64,000 nt of DNA from Arthrobacter sp. ISL-65. GTDB taxonomy: Bacteria; Actinomycetota; Actinomycetes; Actinomycetales; Micrococcaceae. The notes beneath the pieces were generated by a model. The model was given only the letters and a program-made list of their open reading frames with translations, searched no databases and was not told the origin of the DNA. This document shows, in pieces, positions 52,705-61,656 of the stretch. Numbering within the stretch: the first letter of the stretch is position 1; every line of letters starts with the position of its first letter. The translations under genes were made by a program, and so were the position numbers. The stretch is taken from NCBI RefSeq assembly GCF_018613795.1, contig NZ_JAGGPN010000017.1, positions 1 through 64,000 on the forward strand, given 5' to 3'.

Positions 52705-53682
52705 GTGAACAGTTCACTCACCCACCGCTCCGTCGACGTAAACGGAGTCCGGCTGCACATCGCCGAGCAGGGGGAAGGCCCGCTGGTCCTGCTGCTCCAC
52801 GGCTGGCCGGAGAGCTGGTACTCCTGGCGCCACCAGTTCGGGGCGCTGGCTGCGGCCGGGTACCGGGTCGTTGCCCCTGACCAGCGCGGCTACGCCCGCA
52901 GCGAGCAGCCGTCGGATGTCGCGTCGTACACCCTGCTCCACCTCGTCGGCGACATGATCGCCTTGATCGAGGAGCTGGGCGAGGAGCAGGCGATACTCGT
53001 GGGGCACGATTGGGGCGCACCCGTTGCGTGGACCGCGGCAATGTTGCGCCCGGACATGGTCCGCGCCGTGGCCGGGCTCAGTGTCCCGCCGATTCTGCCC
53101 GGCGGGATGGTTCCGCCCTCAATCACACGCACCCAGTACGGCGACGGCTTCTACCAGGTTTACTTCCAGGAGCCCGGAATCGTGGACGCGGAGCTCGCCA
53201 AGGACATCCCGGACTCCTTCCGCCGCATCCTGGTCGGCGCCTCAGGTGACAACCCGGACAGCACGGAGCCCCGGCCGTTGGTCATACCCGCAGGCCTGGG
53301 CCTCCTGGACACCATGCCCGAGTCCCCCGCTCTCCCGGGCTGGCTGACGGAGGAGGATATCCAGGTCTACGCCGAGGACTACGCCCTGCACGGCGAGCAA
53401 GCCTTCACCGGAGCCTTCAACTGGTACCGGAACATCGAGCGCAACAACGAACTGCTCGCGCCTTTTCGGGGGCGCGGGATCGACGTCCCCGCCTTGTACG
53501 TGGTGGGAGACCGAGACATGGTCACCTCCCTAAGCGCCCCGGACGGGAGCAACCCGCTGAGCGCTGTCGCGCAACTGCACGGCCCGGTGGTGCTGCCAGG
53601 TTGCGGGCATTGGACGCAGCAGGAGCGTCCCGACGAGGTCAACGCCGCACTCCTCGACTTCCTCGCCCGCATCGACGCCTAG
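52705..53682 (+). CDS. Alpha/beta hydrolase, epoxide hydrolase-like
   Basis: This 325-aa enzyme has the alpha/beta-hydrolase fold. The oxyanion-hole segment HGWPESW (32-38) is followed by the nucleophile Asp102 in VGHDWGAPVAW, both typical of epoxide hydrolases. The C-terminal catalytic His lies in GCGHWTQQERPDEV. The cap-domain Tyr residues (QYGDGFYQVYFQEPG; NWYRNIE) also fit the epoxide hydrolase group. The GTG at 52705 has AAGGAG 5 nt upstream. It is downstream of two perfect TetR operators and about 100 bp before a second NmrA-like gene, so it probably acts in detoxification of a lipophilic or epoxide compound; the substrate is unknown. Confidence 0.88.
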   Translation: MNSSLTHRSVDVNGVRLHIAEQGEGPLVLLLHGWPESWYSWRHQFGALAAAGYRVVAPDQRGYARSEQPSDVASYTLLHLVGDMIALIEELGEEQAILVGHDWGAPVAWTAAMLRPDMVRAVAGLSVPPILPGGMVPPSITRTQYGDGFYQVYFQEPGIVDAELAKDIPDSFRRILVGASGDNPDSTEPRPLVIPAGLGLLDTMPESPALPGWLTEEDIQVYAEDYALHGEQAFTGAFNWYRNIERNNELLAPFRGRGIDVPALYVVGDRDMVTSLSAPDGSNPLSAVAQLHGPVVLPGCGHWTQQERPDEVNAALLDFLARIDA

Positions 53683-53789
53683 GCAGCCCGACGACACCAC
53701 GCAGAACTCCCTGGCCGGCACCATTCCGCTGGGGCAGGGATGGTCATCATCTGACCCAGCCAACCAGACAACCTCAACAAAGGACGCAA

Positions 53790-54776
53790 ATGACAGAGCG
53801 CAATCCCATCCTCATCACCGGCGCCGCCGGCGAAATCGGTGGTGTGAGCAGAACGATGGTCGACATGCTGCTTGAACAAGGGCACCCGGTGCGCGCGTTC
53901 GTGCGACAGGACGACGAACGCGCGCACTCGCTCCGCCAGGCCGGGGCCGAGGTCTTCGTCGGAGACCTACTCAACATTGCCGACGTAACCGCGGCGCTGA
54001 AGGGCTGCCGACGCATCTACTTCAGCATGAGCCTGTCGCCGTACTACACCGACGCCGTCAGCCTCATGGCCGCGGCGGCGCGGGCCCAGGGCGACATCGA
54101 GGTCTTCGTCAACATCTCCGAGTACGAGCAGTGGTTCATGCCGTTCGAGAAGATGACCGCACCAGTCGAAGAACGGCGTGCGTGGCTCGGCGGACTCGTC
54201 ACGGACTGGTCGCCGCAGCAACGGGCCCACTGGGTGGCCGAGCAGGTGCTGGACTGGTCAGGCGTCCCGGCCGTCAACGTGCGGGCGGCCATCTTCGTCG
54301 AGAACCCCATTCTGACCTGGCTGGCGCTGGAGCCGCTGGGCATCGGTGAACTGCGTCTGCCCTTCGGCACCCAGCGGTTCGCGCCCATCGCCGGTTACGA
54401 CGTGGCGGAGCTGTGTGCGAAGATCCTCGTCGACCCGGCACCGCACATCTCGAAGTCCTACGAGCTCACCGGGCCGGAACTGAAGGACATGCACGAATTC
54501 GCGGAGGATTACGCAGCCGCGCTGGGACGACAGGTCACTTACGTTCCGGAAGATGTGGAAACCTGGAACAGGCAGTACGTGGACAATGCCCTGGCCGCCT
54601 ATCCACACATTGCGGAACACCTGAAGGACCTGACCCGGCTGGTCGCCGGCGGACGCTACGGTGCCGCCGGCGTCAGCGAACAGCTGGAAACCCTGCTCGG
54701 GCGCCCGCCGAAGACGGTGCGGTGGGCGCTGGAGAACCATCCGCGCGTGCGGAAAATGGCGGCTGCGGGCCTCTGA
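53790..54776 (+). CDS. NmrA/NAD(P)H-binding family protein, second copy in the regulon
   Basis: This 328-aa protein has an N-terminal Rossmann fold (LITGAAGEIGGVSRTMVDML) and the NmrA-type RAFVRQDDERAHSLRQ, then VFVGDLLNIADVTAALKGCR. It belongs to the atypical SDR group, where redox sensing or quinone reduction is common. The ATG at 53790 has AAAGGA 6 nt upstream; the open frame extends into the previous gene but has no support. It follows the hydrolase and precedes a GNAT gene 18 bp later. It is not closely alike to the other NmrA-like gene at 50.5-51.6 kb. Confidence 0.84.
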   Translation: MTERNPILITGAAGEIGGVSRTMVDMLLEQGHPVRAFVRQDDERAHSLRQAGAEVFVGDLLNIADVTAALKGCRRIYFSMSLSPYYTDAVSLMAAAARAQGDIEVFVNISEYEQWFMPFEKMTAPVEERRAWLGGLVTDWSPQQRAHWVAEQVLDWSGVPAVNVRAAIFVENPILTWLALEPLGIGELRLPFGTQRFAPIAGYDVAELCAKILVDPAPHISKSYELTGPELKDMHEFAEDYAAALGRQVTYVPEDVETWNRQYVDNALAAYPHIAEHLKDLTRLVAGGRYGAAGVSEQLETLLGRPPKTVRWALENHPRVRKMAAAGL

Positions 54777-54794
54777 AATCCGAAGGAGGGTGTC

Positions 54795-55292
54795 GTGCCG
54801 GTTGAGAAGTTCGCCCTGAATCTCGAGGAAGTCAGTTTTGACGATCCGCGGGCTGCCCGATTACGGGATCTGCTGAACAAGGAACTCCTTGCCCGGTACG
54901 CCACGGCGGAAGAGCCCAGCCTTTCGGCTGCCGTCAGGTCTGCGTTAAGCGTCCCAGCTGAAGACTTTGTCGCGAATGTCCTCGCCGTGACCTCCCTCGG
55001 GCATGCGATAGGGCACGGGGCACTTCGCCTGCTGGACGGGGAGTGGGAAGTCAAGCGTGTCATCGTTGACCCCGCAGCGCGTGGCCTCGGGGCGGCGACT
55101 CACCTCATGGCCACACTGGAGCAGATCGCAGCCGCGGCCGGCGCCAGGCGCCTCATTCTTCAAACCGGCGGCAAGCAACCCGAAGCAGAAGCCCTGTATC
55201 GGAAGATCGGCTACCGGCAAATACCGGCCTACGCGCCCTACGACACTGCGATACCGTCGTCAATCTGCTTCGAGAAGGAACTTGAGGGTTGA
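54795..55292 (+). CDS. GNAT-family N-acetyltransferase
   Basis: This 165-aa acyltransferase of the GNAT fold has the acetyl-CoA-binding motif A near VKRVIVDPAARGLGAATHLM (about 90-110) and the C-terminal QTGGKQPEAEALYRKIGY. The GTG at 54795 has GAAGGAGG upstream and lies 18 bp after the NmrA-like gene, so it is the last gene of the TetR-controlled operon. The substrate is unknown; a small-molecule amine or a xenobiotic is plausible. A very strong terminator follows at 55346-55381. Confidence 0.86.
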   Translation: MPVEKFALNLEEVSFDDPRAARLRDLLNKELLARYATAEEPSLSAAVRSALSVPAEDFVANVLAVTSLGHAIGHGALRLLDGEWEVKRVIVDPAARGLGAATHLMATLEQIAAAAGARRLILQTGGKQPEAEALYRKIGYRQIPAYAPYDTAIPSSICFEKELEG

Positions 55293-55345
55293 GTCCTTGG
55301 TTGCCGAGGGAATCCGGCCGGCAAAAGCCGGGCCCAACGGTGGCA

Positions 55346-55381
55346 AGAGGACGACGGCGGGATGCACCGCCGTCGTCCTCT
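55346..55381. terminator. Strong hairpin terminator between convergent genes
   Basis: The arms AGAGGACGACGGCGG (55346-55360) and CCGCCGTCGTCCTCT (55367-55381) pair perfectly over 15 bp around a 6-nt loop. GTCTGGTTTTTG follows on the plus strand. It ends the hydrolase operon and lies close to the end of the convergent HxlR gene. Confidence 0.8.
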
Positions 55382-55396
55382 GTCTGGTTTTTGTGC

Positions 55397-55879
55397 TTAC
55401 TGGCCGGATGCCGGGTCCGCACCGGCCGTTGACACAAGCGGTCCGAGCATCAGACTTCCTGGCTTGAACTCCTCACCACATTCCGCACACAGGACCAGCG
55501 GTTTCAGGTCAGCCCCGCAGCTGTGCTTGTAAGAGGCACGGGGCGTCTCGTCGCGCATCCAGGTACTGCTCCAGGCCGCGAGTGAAATGAGAATGGGCGC
55601 GACTTCGGCCCCAGAAGTTGTGAGGTGGTATTCGTAGCGCGCGGGGCGCTCGGAGTACTGGACGCGTTCGATCACGCCACGGCTTTCCAGTGTGCGCAGA
55701 CGGCCCGTCAGGATGTCGCGGGACGCGCCTGTGTTGCGCGCAATCTGATCGAAGCGATGAACGCCCAGCGACATCTCACGAAGCGCCAGCAGCGCCCATC
55801 GCTCCCCCAACACGTCGAGGCCCGCCGCGATGAAACACGCCCTCGGCGCGCTAACTGACGTTTCGGTCGGCTGATTCAT
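55397..55879 (-). CDS. HxlR-family transcriptional regulator
   Basis: This 160-aa winged-helix regulator of the HxlR/DUF24 group has GERWALLALREMSLGVHRFD then IARNTGASRDILTGRLRTLE and a wing near RPARYEYHLTTSG. A C-terminal extension has three Cys (SCGADLKPLVLCAECGEEF), so it may sense redox stress or bind zinc, which is known for related HxlR proteins. The start has AGGTGA upstream. It is divergent from an SDR/thioesterase/TDT operon, with a perfect palindrome in the shared spacer. Confidence 0.87.
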   Translation of the reverse strand: MNQPTETSVSAPRACFIAAGLDVLGERWALLALREMSLGVHRFDQIARNTGASRDILTGRLRTLESRGVIERVQYSERPARYEYHLTTSGAEVAPILISLAAWSSTWMRDETPRASYKHSCGADLKPLVLCAECGEEFKPGSLMLGPLVSTAGADPASGQ

Positions 55880-55919
55880 CGTTCACCTGCTTTCAGTACT
55901 CCCCACAAGTATACAGGTC

Positions 55920-55936
55920 AGTTGGAAAATCCAACT
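55920..55936. promoter_or_regulatory. Candidate HxlR operator
   Basis: AGTTGGAAAATCCAACT (55920-55936) has 7-bp arms around AAA. It lies between the divergent HxlR and SDR genes, where such regulators usually bind. TATACAGG just upstream could be a promoter -10 element for the SDR operon or part of it. Confidence 0.7.
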
Positions 55937-56007
55937 AACTCCGGTAGCCTAAAACTTCGAGGCCGCGACAACATGCGTCGTCGCCAAATCCGACATCAGG
56001 AGAATTC

Positions 56008-56724
56008 ATGCCACTGCTATCTGGCGCCGTCGTCCTTGTCACCGGCGCGAACGGCGGCCTGGGCCGCGAGCTCGTGGAACAGGCCCTCGCCCGAGGAGCG
56101 GCAAAGGTGTACGCAACCGCCCGCCGTCCGCAAGAGTGGAACGATTCCCGGGTCGTCGCTCTCGCTCTGGACATCACCGACCCCGACTCGATCCGGGCCG
56201 CCGTTACCCAGGCGCAGGACGTCACGGTCCTGATCAACAACGCCGGCATGAGTGTCGAATCGGACACTCTGTTGGCACTCCCGGACGAGAAGATCCGTGA
56301 AGTCATGGAGACCAACTTCTTCGGACCGGTCGCCCTGACCAGGGCATTCGCGCCGGTGCTCGCCGCCAGCGGGACATCAGCGGTCCTCAACATCCACTCG
56401 GTGCTCAGCTGGATCGCACTCACCGGTGCCTACAGCGCGTCAAAGGCGGCGCTGTGGTCGGCCACCAACTCCTTCCGGGTAGAGCTGGCGCCCCACGGCA
56501 CGCAGGTCACGGGTGTGCACGTCGGCTACATCGACACTGCCATGGCTAAAGGCGTGGATGCCCCGAAGACCTCCCCCGGGGAAGTCGCGCGGAAGTCGTT
56601 CGATGGGCTCGAGCAGGGTGATCACGAGGTCATCGTGGACGAAATCAGCGCCGGAGTGAAGCTTGGCCTGTCTGGTCCGATCTCGGATCTGTACCCTGCC
56701 CTGGCTGCCAATGCCCCGGTATGA
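56008..56724 (+). CDS. Short-chain dehydrogenase/reductase (classical SDR)
   Basis: This 238-aa SDR has TGANGGLG near residue 13, NNAGM, a catalytic Ser (HSVLSWI) and the Tyr-x-x-x-Lys (YSASKAA). It starts with AGGAGA upstream. It is the first gene of an operon controlled by the divergent HxlR regulator, with a thioesterase 45 bp later and a TDT transporter overlapping that. The reaction is unknown; quinone or aldehyde detoxification would fit HxlR control, but this is inference. Confidence 0.86.
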   Translation: MPLLSGAVVLVTGANGGLGRELVEQALARGAAKVYATARRPQEWNDSRVVALALDITDPDSIRAAVTQAQDVTVLINNAGMSVESDTLLALPDEKIREVMETNFFGPVALTRAFAPVLAASGTSAVLNIHSVLSWIALTGAYSASKAALWSATNSFRVELAPHGTQVTGVHVGYIDTAMAKGVDAPKTSPGEVARKSFDGLEQGDHEVIVDEISAGVKLGLSGPISDLYPALAANAPV

Positions 56725-56769
56725 CGGCCCCAAACCCTGAAGACCTGCAGAGAATCTGAGGAAACCCCC

Positions 56770-57294
56770 ATGTCAACCAACACCTCGGCGGAACGCTCGG
56801 AAACCTTCACCTGGATGGATCCGGCAATCGCGCTCGAACAGCTGCCACGACTGTCGGGTCTGGACTACTTCTCCGGCCTCCGCGACGGCAGCATTGCGCC
56901 GCCGCCGATCGCTTCCCTGATGAATTTCGATCTCGTCGAGGCGAAATACGGACACGTCGAGTTCCAGTGCGAACCGGGAGAAGCGCACTACAACCCCCTC
57001 GGAATGGTGCACGGCGGCCTGGCATGCACGCTCCTCGACACGGTACTCGGCTGCGCAGCACACAGTACGTTGGAAGCAGGGATCGGGTACACCTCCATAG
57101 ATCTGGCGGTCAAGTACCTGCGACCCATCACGCTCCAGAAAGGCGCTCTTCGCGCAGAGGGGTCAGTGCTGAAATCCGGCTCACGGGTGATATTCACCGA
57201 AGGCCGCCTCAGCACCGCCAGCGGTGAGCTCCTCGCCACCGCCACGAGCACGCTGCTCATCTTCACCCACCAACCGGGCGGACTGACGACATGA
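56770..57294 (+). CDS. PaaI-family hotdog thioesterase
   Basis: This 174-aa hotdog-fold enzyme probably hydrolyses an acyl-CoA thioester. The family motif HGGLACTLLDTVLGCAA (about residues 78-96) is preceded by the GEAHYNPLGMV loop, and a long central helix is clear. The N-terminal 40 residues are an extension. The ATG at 56770 has GAGGAAA upstream. The stop overlaps the ATG of the TDT transporter (ATGA), so the two are translationally coupled. The acyl substrate is unknown. Confidence 0.86.
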   Translation: MSTNTSAERSETFTWMDPAIALEQLPRLSGLDYFSGLRDGSIAPPPIASLMNFDLVEAKYGHVEFQCEPGEAHYNPLGMVHGGLACTLLDTVLGCAAHSTLEAGIGYTSIDLAVKYLRPITLQKGALRAEGSVLKSGSRVIFTEGRLSTASGELLATATSTLLIFTHQPGGLTT

Positions 57295-58307
57295 CTGATA
57301 CCGGCACCATTGCGGCGCTGACGCCGGCCGTTCAGGAGCGCGCCTTGCCCCCGGCCACCCCTTCGGGAATGCCGGCTTTGAGCCGCTTCGGCATTCCCTT
57401 GGGGCTTGCCGGTCTCGGCGGCGGCTGGTCCGCCGCGAGGAGCTCTCTCGGATCCCCGATGTGGCCGGAGGAAATCCTGTACGGAGCAGCAAGCACTCTG
57501 TGGCTGATCCTGACGGCCCTTTACGTGTTCAGGGGCCTACGCCGGAAAGGAGCATTCAGGGCCGACCTGAGACATGAGCTGGCAGGGCCGTTTGCGTCCT
57601 TCATCCCGTTAGTGGGGATCCTGCTTTCAGCGCACTACAGCCAGTATCTGCCGCCATGGGGCGCCTGGCTGTGCATGGCTTTCATTGCCGCCCTTGCCAT
57701 CGTCGCTGCCCAGCTCCTCGCCCACTGGGTCACCGGCGGGGTGTCCATGCCATCCATCCATCCCGGCTACTTGCTGCCCGTCGTGCCCGGATTCTTCGTT
57801 GCCAGCATCGGATTCTCAAGCATCCATGCCCATGATGCGGCCATGGCCGCGTTTGGCGTTGGCGCGTTCTTCTGGCTGGTCATAGGAACTGTCGTCACCG
57901 TCCGTCTGATGACCGGCGGCGAGGTGCCGCCAGCCGCTAAGACCGGACTGTCCGCATATCTGGCTGCGCCTGCAACGGCCAACATCGCTTGGATGGTGTC
58001 ACATCCAGGACCCGTGGGGGCAGTGCAGCTCGGCCTCACAGGCGTGCTGGTGATCATGGCATTGATGCAGGTCATGCTCCTCCCCGAATACCGCAAGCTT
58101 CCCTTTACGCAGATGTTCTGGGTATTCACCTTTCCTGTCGGTGCCACCGCGAACTATTCCATCCGCTGGCTTGCAACAACCGACCTCCCCGGCCGGGAAA
58201 TCTACGCCTGGACGGTTCTCGGCCTCGCAACAGCCTTTACCTTGGTCATTGCCGCCCGCACCGCGCCGACAGGAAGTCCAGGCCGAAGAGGCCGCGCAGG
58301 CCGCTGA
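57291..58307 (+). CDS. TDT-family (TehA/SLAC1-like) transporter
   Basis: This 338-aa integral membrane protein of the tellurite-resistance/dicarboxylate transporter (SLAC1/TehA-like) family has about 10 hydrophobic helices. Family features include SRFGIPLGLAGLGGGWSAA near the N-terminus, LLPVVPGFFVASIGFSSI and FTFPVGATANYSIRW. It may export sulfite, nitrite, C4-dicarboxylate or another anion; the ligand cannot be told. Its ATG overlaps the thioesterase stop by 4 nt. It converges with an MFS gene 65 bp away. Confidence 0.87.
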   Translation: MTDTGTIAALTPAVQERALPPATPSGMPALSRFGIPLGLAGLGGGWSAARSSLGSPMWPEEILYGAASTLWLILTALYVFRGLRRKGAFRADLRHELAGPFASFIPLVGILLSAHYSQYLPPWGAWLCMAFIAALAIVAAQLLAHWVTGGVSMPSIHPGYLLPVVPGFFVASIGFSSIHAHDAAMAAFGVGAFFWLVIGTVVTVRLMTGGEVPPAAKTGLSAYLAAPATANIAWMVSHPGPVGAVQLGLTGVLVIMALMQVMLLPEYRKLPFTQMFWVFTFPVGATANYSIRWLATTDLPGREIYAWTVLGLATAFTLVIAARTAPTGSPGRRGRAGR

Positions 58308-58372
58308 CGACACCATTACCAGGACGTGAACACCGGACCCCAGCGCACTCTTCTCGTCGCTGGCCGTAGCGA

Positions 58373-59737
58373 TTACGCCGTCTTCCGCTCGCGCCACAGC
58401 AGCGAGACCACGAACGTCACCGCGCTCAGCGCCAGCATCACCAGCACCACTCGGCCCCAGTTCTCCTGGTTGACGCCGGTGCGGTAGAAGATGCCGATCA
58501 TCACGGTGGCGCCGATGGCGCCGACGTACCGGCAGGTCTGGAAGATCCCGGCGGCCACTCCCCTGTCCTCCGGTGCGGCGGACAGGTACAGCCCCTGGTT
58601 GGAGGCGATGCTGACCGACCCGTACGGCACGCCCATCAGGGCGGTCAGCACCAACACGAGCAGGACGGCGAAGGACGCTGTCAGGAGCCACAGTGCCGCT
58701 GCCGCCACTGCCAAAAGTACGACGCCGGTGATCAGCACCCGCCGGACACCGAACCGGTCGATCGCCTTCACGGCGAGCGGTGTGATGACCACCGACATGG
58801 CGGCCAGCGGCAGCATGAGCACGCCAACCAGACCGGGATTGTAGCCAGCGGCCTCCTGCAGCAGCTGGGGCAGCCCGAAGAAAGCAAAGTAGTAGACGCC
58901 GCTGAACACCGTGAAGCCTAGGTACACCAGCATCAGAGGACGGTTCCTGCCCAGCAGCCTCAGGTCCAGGAAAGGTTTGCCGAAGCTCAACTCGCGCCAG
59001 GCGAACAGCACGGCGAGCACCATCGCCCCGCCGAGCAGCCACCAGCGGAGTCCCGGCAGCGCATTCAGCAGTCCCATGAGGAGCAGCACCATGCCTCCAG
59101 TGAACGCGAGGATGCCGGGGATGTCCGAGTCGCGCAGCAGGGTAGCGATGCTTCCCTGCTCGCGCGCCTCGTCCGGCGGAGCCGCCTTCCGAACGATGAG
59201 CAGGGCGGCCAGAGCCAACGGCACGTTGATCAGGAACAGCGCCTCCCAGCCGACCAGGCTCACCAACAGCCCGCCGACCACCGGGCCGACTGCAGCCCCG
59301 GACGTGTTGGCCATCTGGATGCGACCCAGCGGCCTTGTTGAAGTCGTGTCGGCCAGCCTGGCCAGCGTGCCGACCATGACGACGGCGCTCGGGTACGCCG
59401 TCGCGGTCCCCAGCGCCATGAGCGCGCGGGCGACGCAGACCCAAACGAAGTTGGGCGAGAACGGCGCCAGCGCGCAGATCAGAGCCACCAGCGCCATGCC
59501 GAGCATGAAGAGCTTCCGGGGCCCGAACCGGTCAGCCAGCCTTCCCATCAGCGGCTGGCCCGCGGCGGAGGTGATGTAGAAGGCGGTGATCACCCAGGTG
59601 ACCGTGGCGACGTCGAGCCTGAAGTCCTCGCGCAGTACCACCAGGGCGACGGCGATCATTGACGAGTTCAGTGGGTTCAGCGACGTGCCCAGGCTGAGGC
59701 CGGCCACGGCGAGGCCGGTGCGGGAAGGGTTGCTCAC
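58373..59737 (-). CDS. MFS transporter, DHA2 (14-TM)-like drug exporter type
   Basis: This 454-aa major facilitator has an N-terminal signature (NPLNSSMIAVALVVLREDFR) and the loop motif GRLADRFGPRKLFMLGM, which suit the DHA2/EmrB subgroup; it is a little short for 14 helices. The GTG at 59737 has GGAAG 9 nt upstream; the open frame extends to 60106 but contains no plausible transporter sequence there. It is transcribed toward the TDT gene. The last 27 codons are duplicated as a fragment at 49430-49512. Substrate unknown; drug efflux is likely. Confidence 0.86.
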   Translation of the reverse strand: MSNPSRTGLAVAGLSLGTSLNPLNSSMIAVALVVLREDFRLDVATVTWVITAFYITSAAGQPLMGRLADRFGPRKLFMLGMALVALICALAPFSPNFVWVCVARALMALGTATAYPSAVVMVGTLARLADTTSTRPLGRIQMANTSGAAVGPVVGGLLVSLVGWEALFLINVPLALAALLIVRKAAPPDEAREQGSIATLLRDSDIPGILAFTGGMVLLLMGLLNALPGLRWWLLGGAMVLAVLFAWRELSFGKPFLDLRLLGRNRPLMLVYLGFTVFSGVYYFAFFGLPQLLQEAAGYNPGLVGVLMLPLAAMSVVITPLAVKAIDRFGVRRVLITGVVLLAVAAAALWLLTASFAVLLVLVLTALMGVPYGSVSIASNQGLYLSAAPEDRGVAAGIFQTCRYVGAIGATVMIGIFYRTGVNQENWGRVVLVMLALSAVTFVVSLLWRERKTA

Positions 59738-59929
59738 GGCAACAGTCTTCCGCACTGGGCGGTCAGGCGGCGAACTCGGCACACTTCGGCACTCCCAACT
59801 GCCGTCCCCCACGAAAACCTGAACAAATCCTGCACAAAACTGGCCTGTTGCTTGACCGCTTCTTGAGCCCTGCCCGGCATAGTCGCTCATATCAAAGCCA
59901 CGGCTCAGGGCGCGGGGAAGGACAGGGCC

Positions 59930-60154
59930 ATGAATGCTAGGACGGTACTCTCCAGTCAGCATACCGACAGCCATTGGACTGCTGATGAGGTTAAAGAGAA
60001 GCTCGGGCGGGAGTTGGAATCCGATCCGGGCCTGGCCGAATTCCTTGCCGCAGCCCCGAACATGGCGCGCGCCCTCAAAGCCGTCCTGAACCTGGACCTT
60101 GGCCAACTGGCCGAGCGGCTAGTCAGAGCCGAGATTAGCGCCATCTTGCACTAG
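59930..60154 (+). CDS. Small hypothetical protein
   Basis: This 74-aa protein has a helical, acidic-to-amphipathic sequence (TADEVKEKLGRELESDPGLA; NLDLGQLAERLVRAEIS). The ATG has GGAAGGACA upstream. Codon use is acceptable, and no competing gene is on the other strand. No family is known to me. It could be a small regulatory protein, and may be spurious. Confidence 0.4.
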   Translation: MNARTVLSSQHTDSHWTADEVKEKLGRELESDPGLAEFLAAAPNMARALKAVLNLDLGQLAERLVRAEISAILH

Positions 60155-60189
60155 TGAGGATGCGCAGCGGCGAGGAAGCCTGCACTTTC

Positions 60190-60495
60190 TTACCGTGCAG
60201 GGCTCACCGATGGCCGGTGCTGGTGCAGGGTCTCCTGATAGCTCTCGTCGGACCTTTCATCCCTGGGTTCATCGTAAGGAAAGCCACCGGGAAGCGCCCC
60301 CTTGGCAAGGCCGCGCAGGACCAAGTGATGCAGCGAGGTTTGACCGTCAGCCATGACAGCGGACATAGTGACCGATGTCGGACCGTGAATTTTGGCATTT
60401 GCCATCTGGTCAATGCCGGCCGCGCTGGCCCCGCTCAGAAAAATGACTGCCAAAGCTGCTATTCCGGGCACAAAGGCCCTGCTCCAAAGCCTCAT
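60190..60495 (-). CDS. Possible small secreted protein
   Basis: From an ATG at 60495 this reads a signal-peptide-like start (RLWSRAFVPGIAALAVIFLS, GASAAGI) followed by about 75 polar residues, ending HQHRPSVSPAR. A longer frame to 60618 is unlikely. No ribosome site is evident and I know no family, so this is only a possibility. Confidence 0.3.
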   Translation of the reverse strand: MRLWSRAFVPGIAALAVIFLSGASAAGIDQMANAKIHGPTSVTMSAVMADGQTSLHHLVLRGLAKGALPGGFPYDEPRDERSDESYQETLHQHRPSVSPAR

Positions 60496-60673
60496 TGAGC
60501 AATCATTGCCCACGAACATGAAGGCAGCTATAGAAGGTCCTTTGAAGAGGCTGTGAGAGCACTCAAGAACCTCCTTTGCACCCTTTGCATGGGAAAATAT
60601 AGCAAGGACAGCTGTCACGGCGCCGGACCCGGCTCCGGCACGTCCGGCTCAAAAAGACCAGGAGGGGATCCTG

Positions 60674-61489
60674 ATGGACCCCACCACCATTGTCGTTGTC
60701 ATCGTCCTCGTCGTACTGCTGCTCATCGTTGCGAAAATGTCGATCCGGATCGTGCGCCAATATGAGAAGGGCGTGCTCTTCCGGCTCGGCAGGGTCACCG
60801 GAGTCAGGGATCCCGGCCTGCGGCTGATCATCCCTGTCATCGACCGGCTGCCGCTGGTGAGCCTGCGCATCGTGACCATGCCCATCCAGTCCCAGGGCAT
60901 TATCACCCAGGACAACGTGAGCGTCGACGTCTCAGCGGTTGCATACTACCGGGTGGTCGACGCGGTGAAGTCCGTCGTCGCGATCGAAAACGTGGCCGCG
61001 GCCATCGACCAGATCGCCCAGACAACCCTGCGGAAAGTCGTCGGCCAACACACCCTTGACCAGACCCTGTCCGAGACCGGACGGATCAACGTCGACATCC
61101 GTGAAATCCTCGACGTGCTCACCGTCGAATGGGGCGTCGAAGTCACCCTGGTGGAGCTCAAGGACATCCAGCTACCCGAAAGCATGAAGCGCGCCATGGC
61201 CCGCCAGGCTGAAGCCGAACGCGAAAAAAGGGCGAAGATCATCGCCGCCGAAGGCGAAGCCATCGCCGCAGCGGCCCTGGGAGACGCCTCCGACACCATG
61301 ATGGCCCACCCGCTGGCCCTGCAGCTAAGGAACCTGCAGTCCCTGGTCGAAATCGGCGTCGACAAGAACACCACGGTCGTCTTCCCCGCCCCGCTGATGA
61401 GCACCATCGGTGAACTCTCGGCGTTCCTTGCCCGCGAAAACCTGGCCGCGGCATCCTCCAGCGACAAGACACCCATCAAAGCGGCATAA
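60674..61489 (+). CDS. Slipin (SPFH/Band 7 family membrane protein)
   Basis: This 271-aa stomatin-like protein has one N-terminal membrane anchor (about residues 5-22) and the SPFH domain (about 25-200; [20 protein letters not shown], then [20 protein letters not shown]). A coiled-coil tail rich in Ala and Glu follows ([20 protein letters not shown]). Such proteins form oligomeric membrane microdomains and usually work with NfeD; no NfeD gene adjoins here. The ATG has AGGAGGGG upstream. It seems monocistronic. Confidence 0.9.
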   Translation: MDPTTIVVVIVLVVLLLIVAKMSIRIVRQYEKGVLFRLGRVTGVRDPGLRLIIPVIDRLPLVSLRIVTMPIQSQGIITQDNVSVDVSAVAYYRVVDAVKSVVAIENVAAAIDQIAQTTLRKVVGQHTLDQTLSETGRINVDIREILDVLTVEWGVEVTLVELKDIQLPESMKRAMARQAEAEREKRAKIIAAEGEAIAAAALGDASDTMMAHPLALQLRNLQSLVEIGVDKNTTVVFPAPLMSTIGELSAFLARENLAAASSSDKTPIKAA

Positions 61490-61656
61490 CCTCCCAGCAG
61501 ATAGACCCACCCGTCAGCCGGCGCCGCGCGAAAGGCCGCCGATGGGAGCTGCGCCAATGGGAGCTAACAGTCGCACATTTTGTTGCATCGTGGGTTTTGT
61601 AGCGAAACTCAAGGCCGGTTTTTACGTGCCGGTTCCCCTGAGGAATCATGCTCCGC

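Noticed and set aside
58911..59579. Open frame on the plus strand opposite the DHA2-like MFS gene
   Set aside because: Antisense shadow rich in Ser, Arg and Pro with no domain; the opposite strand carries a well-supported transporter.
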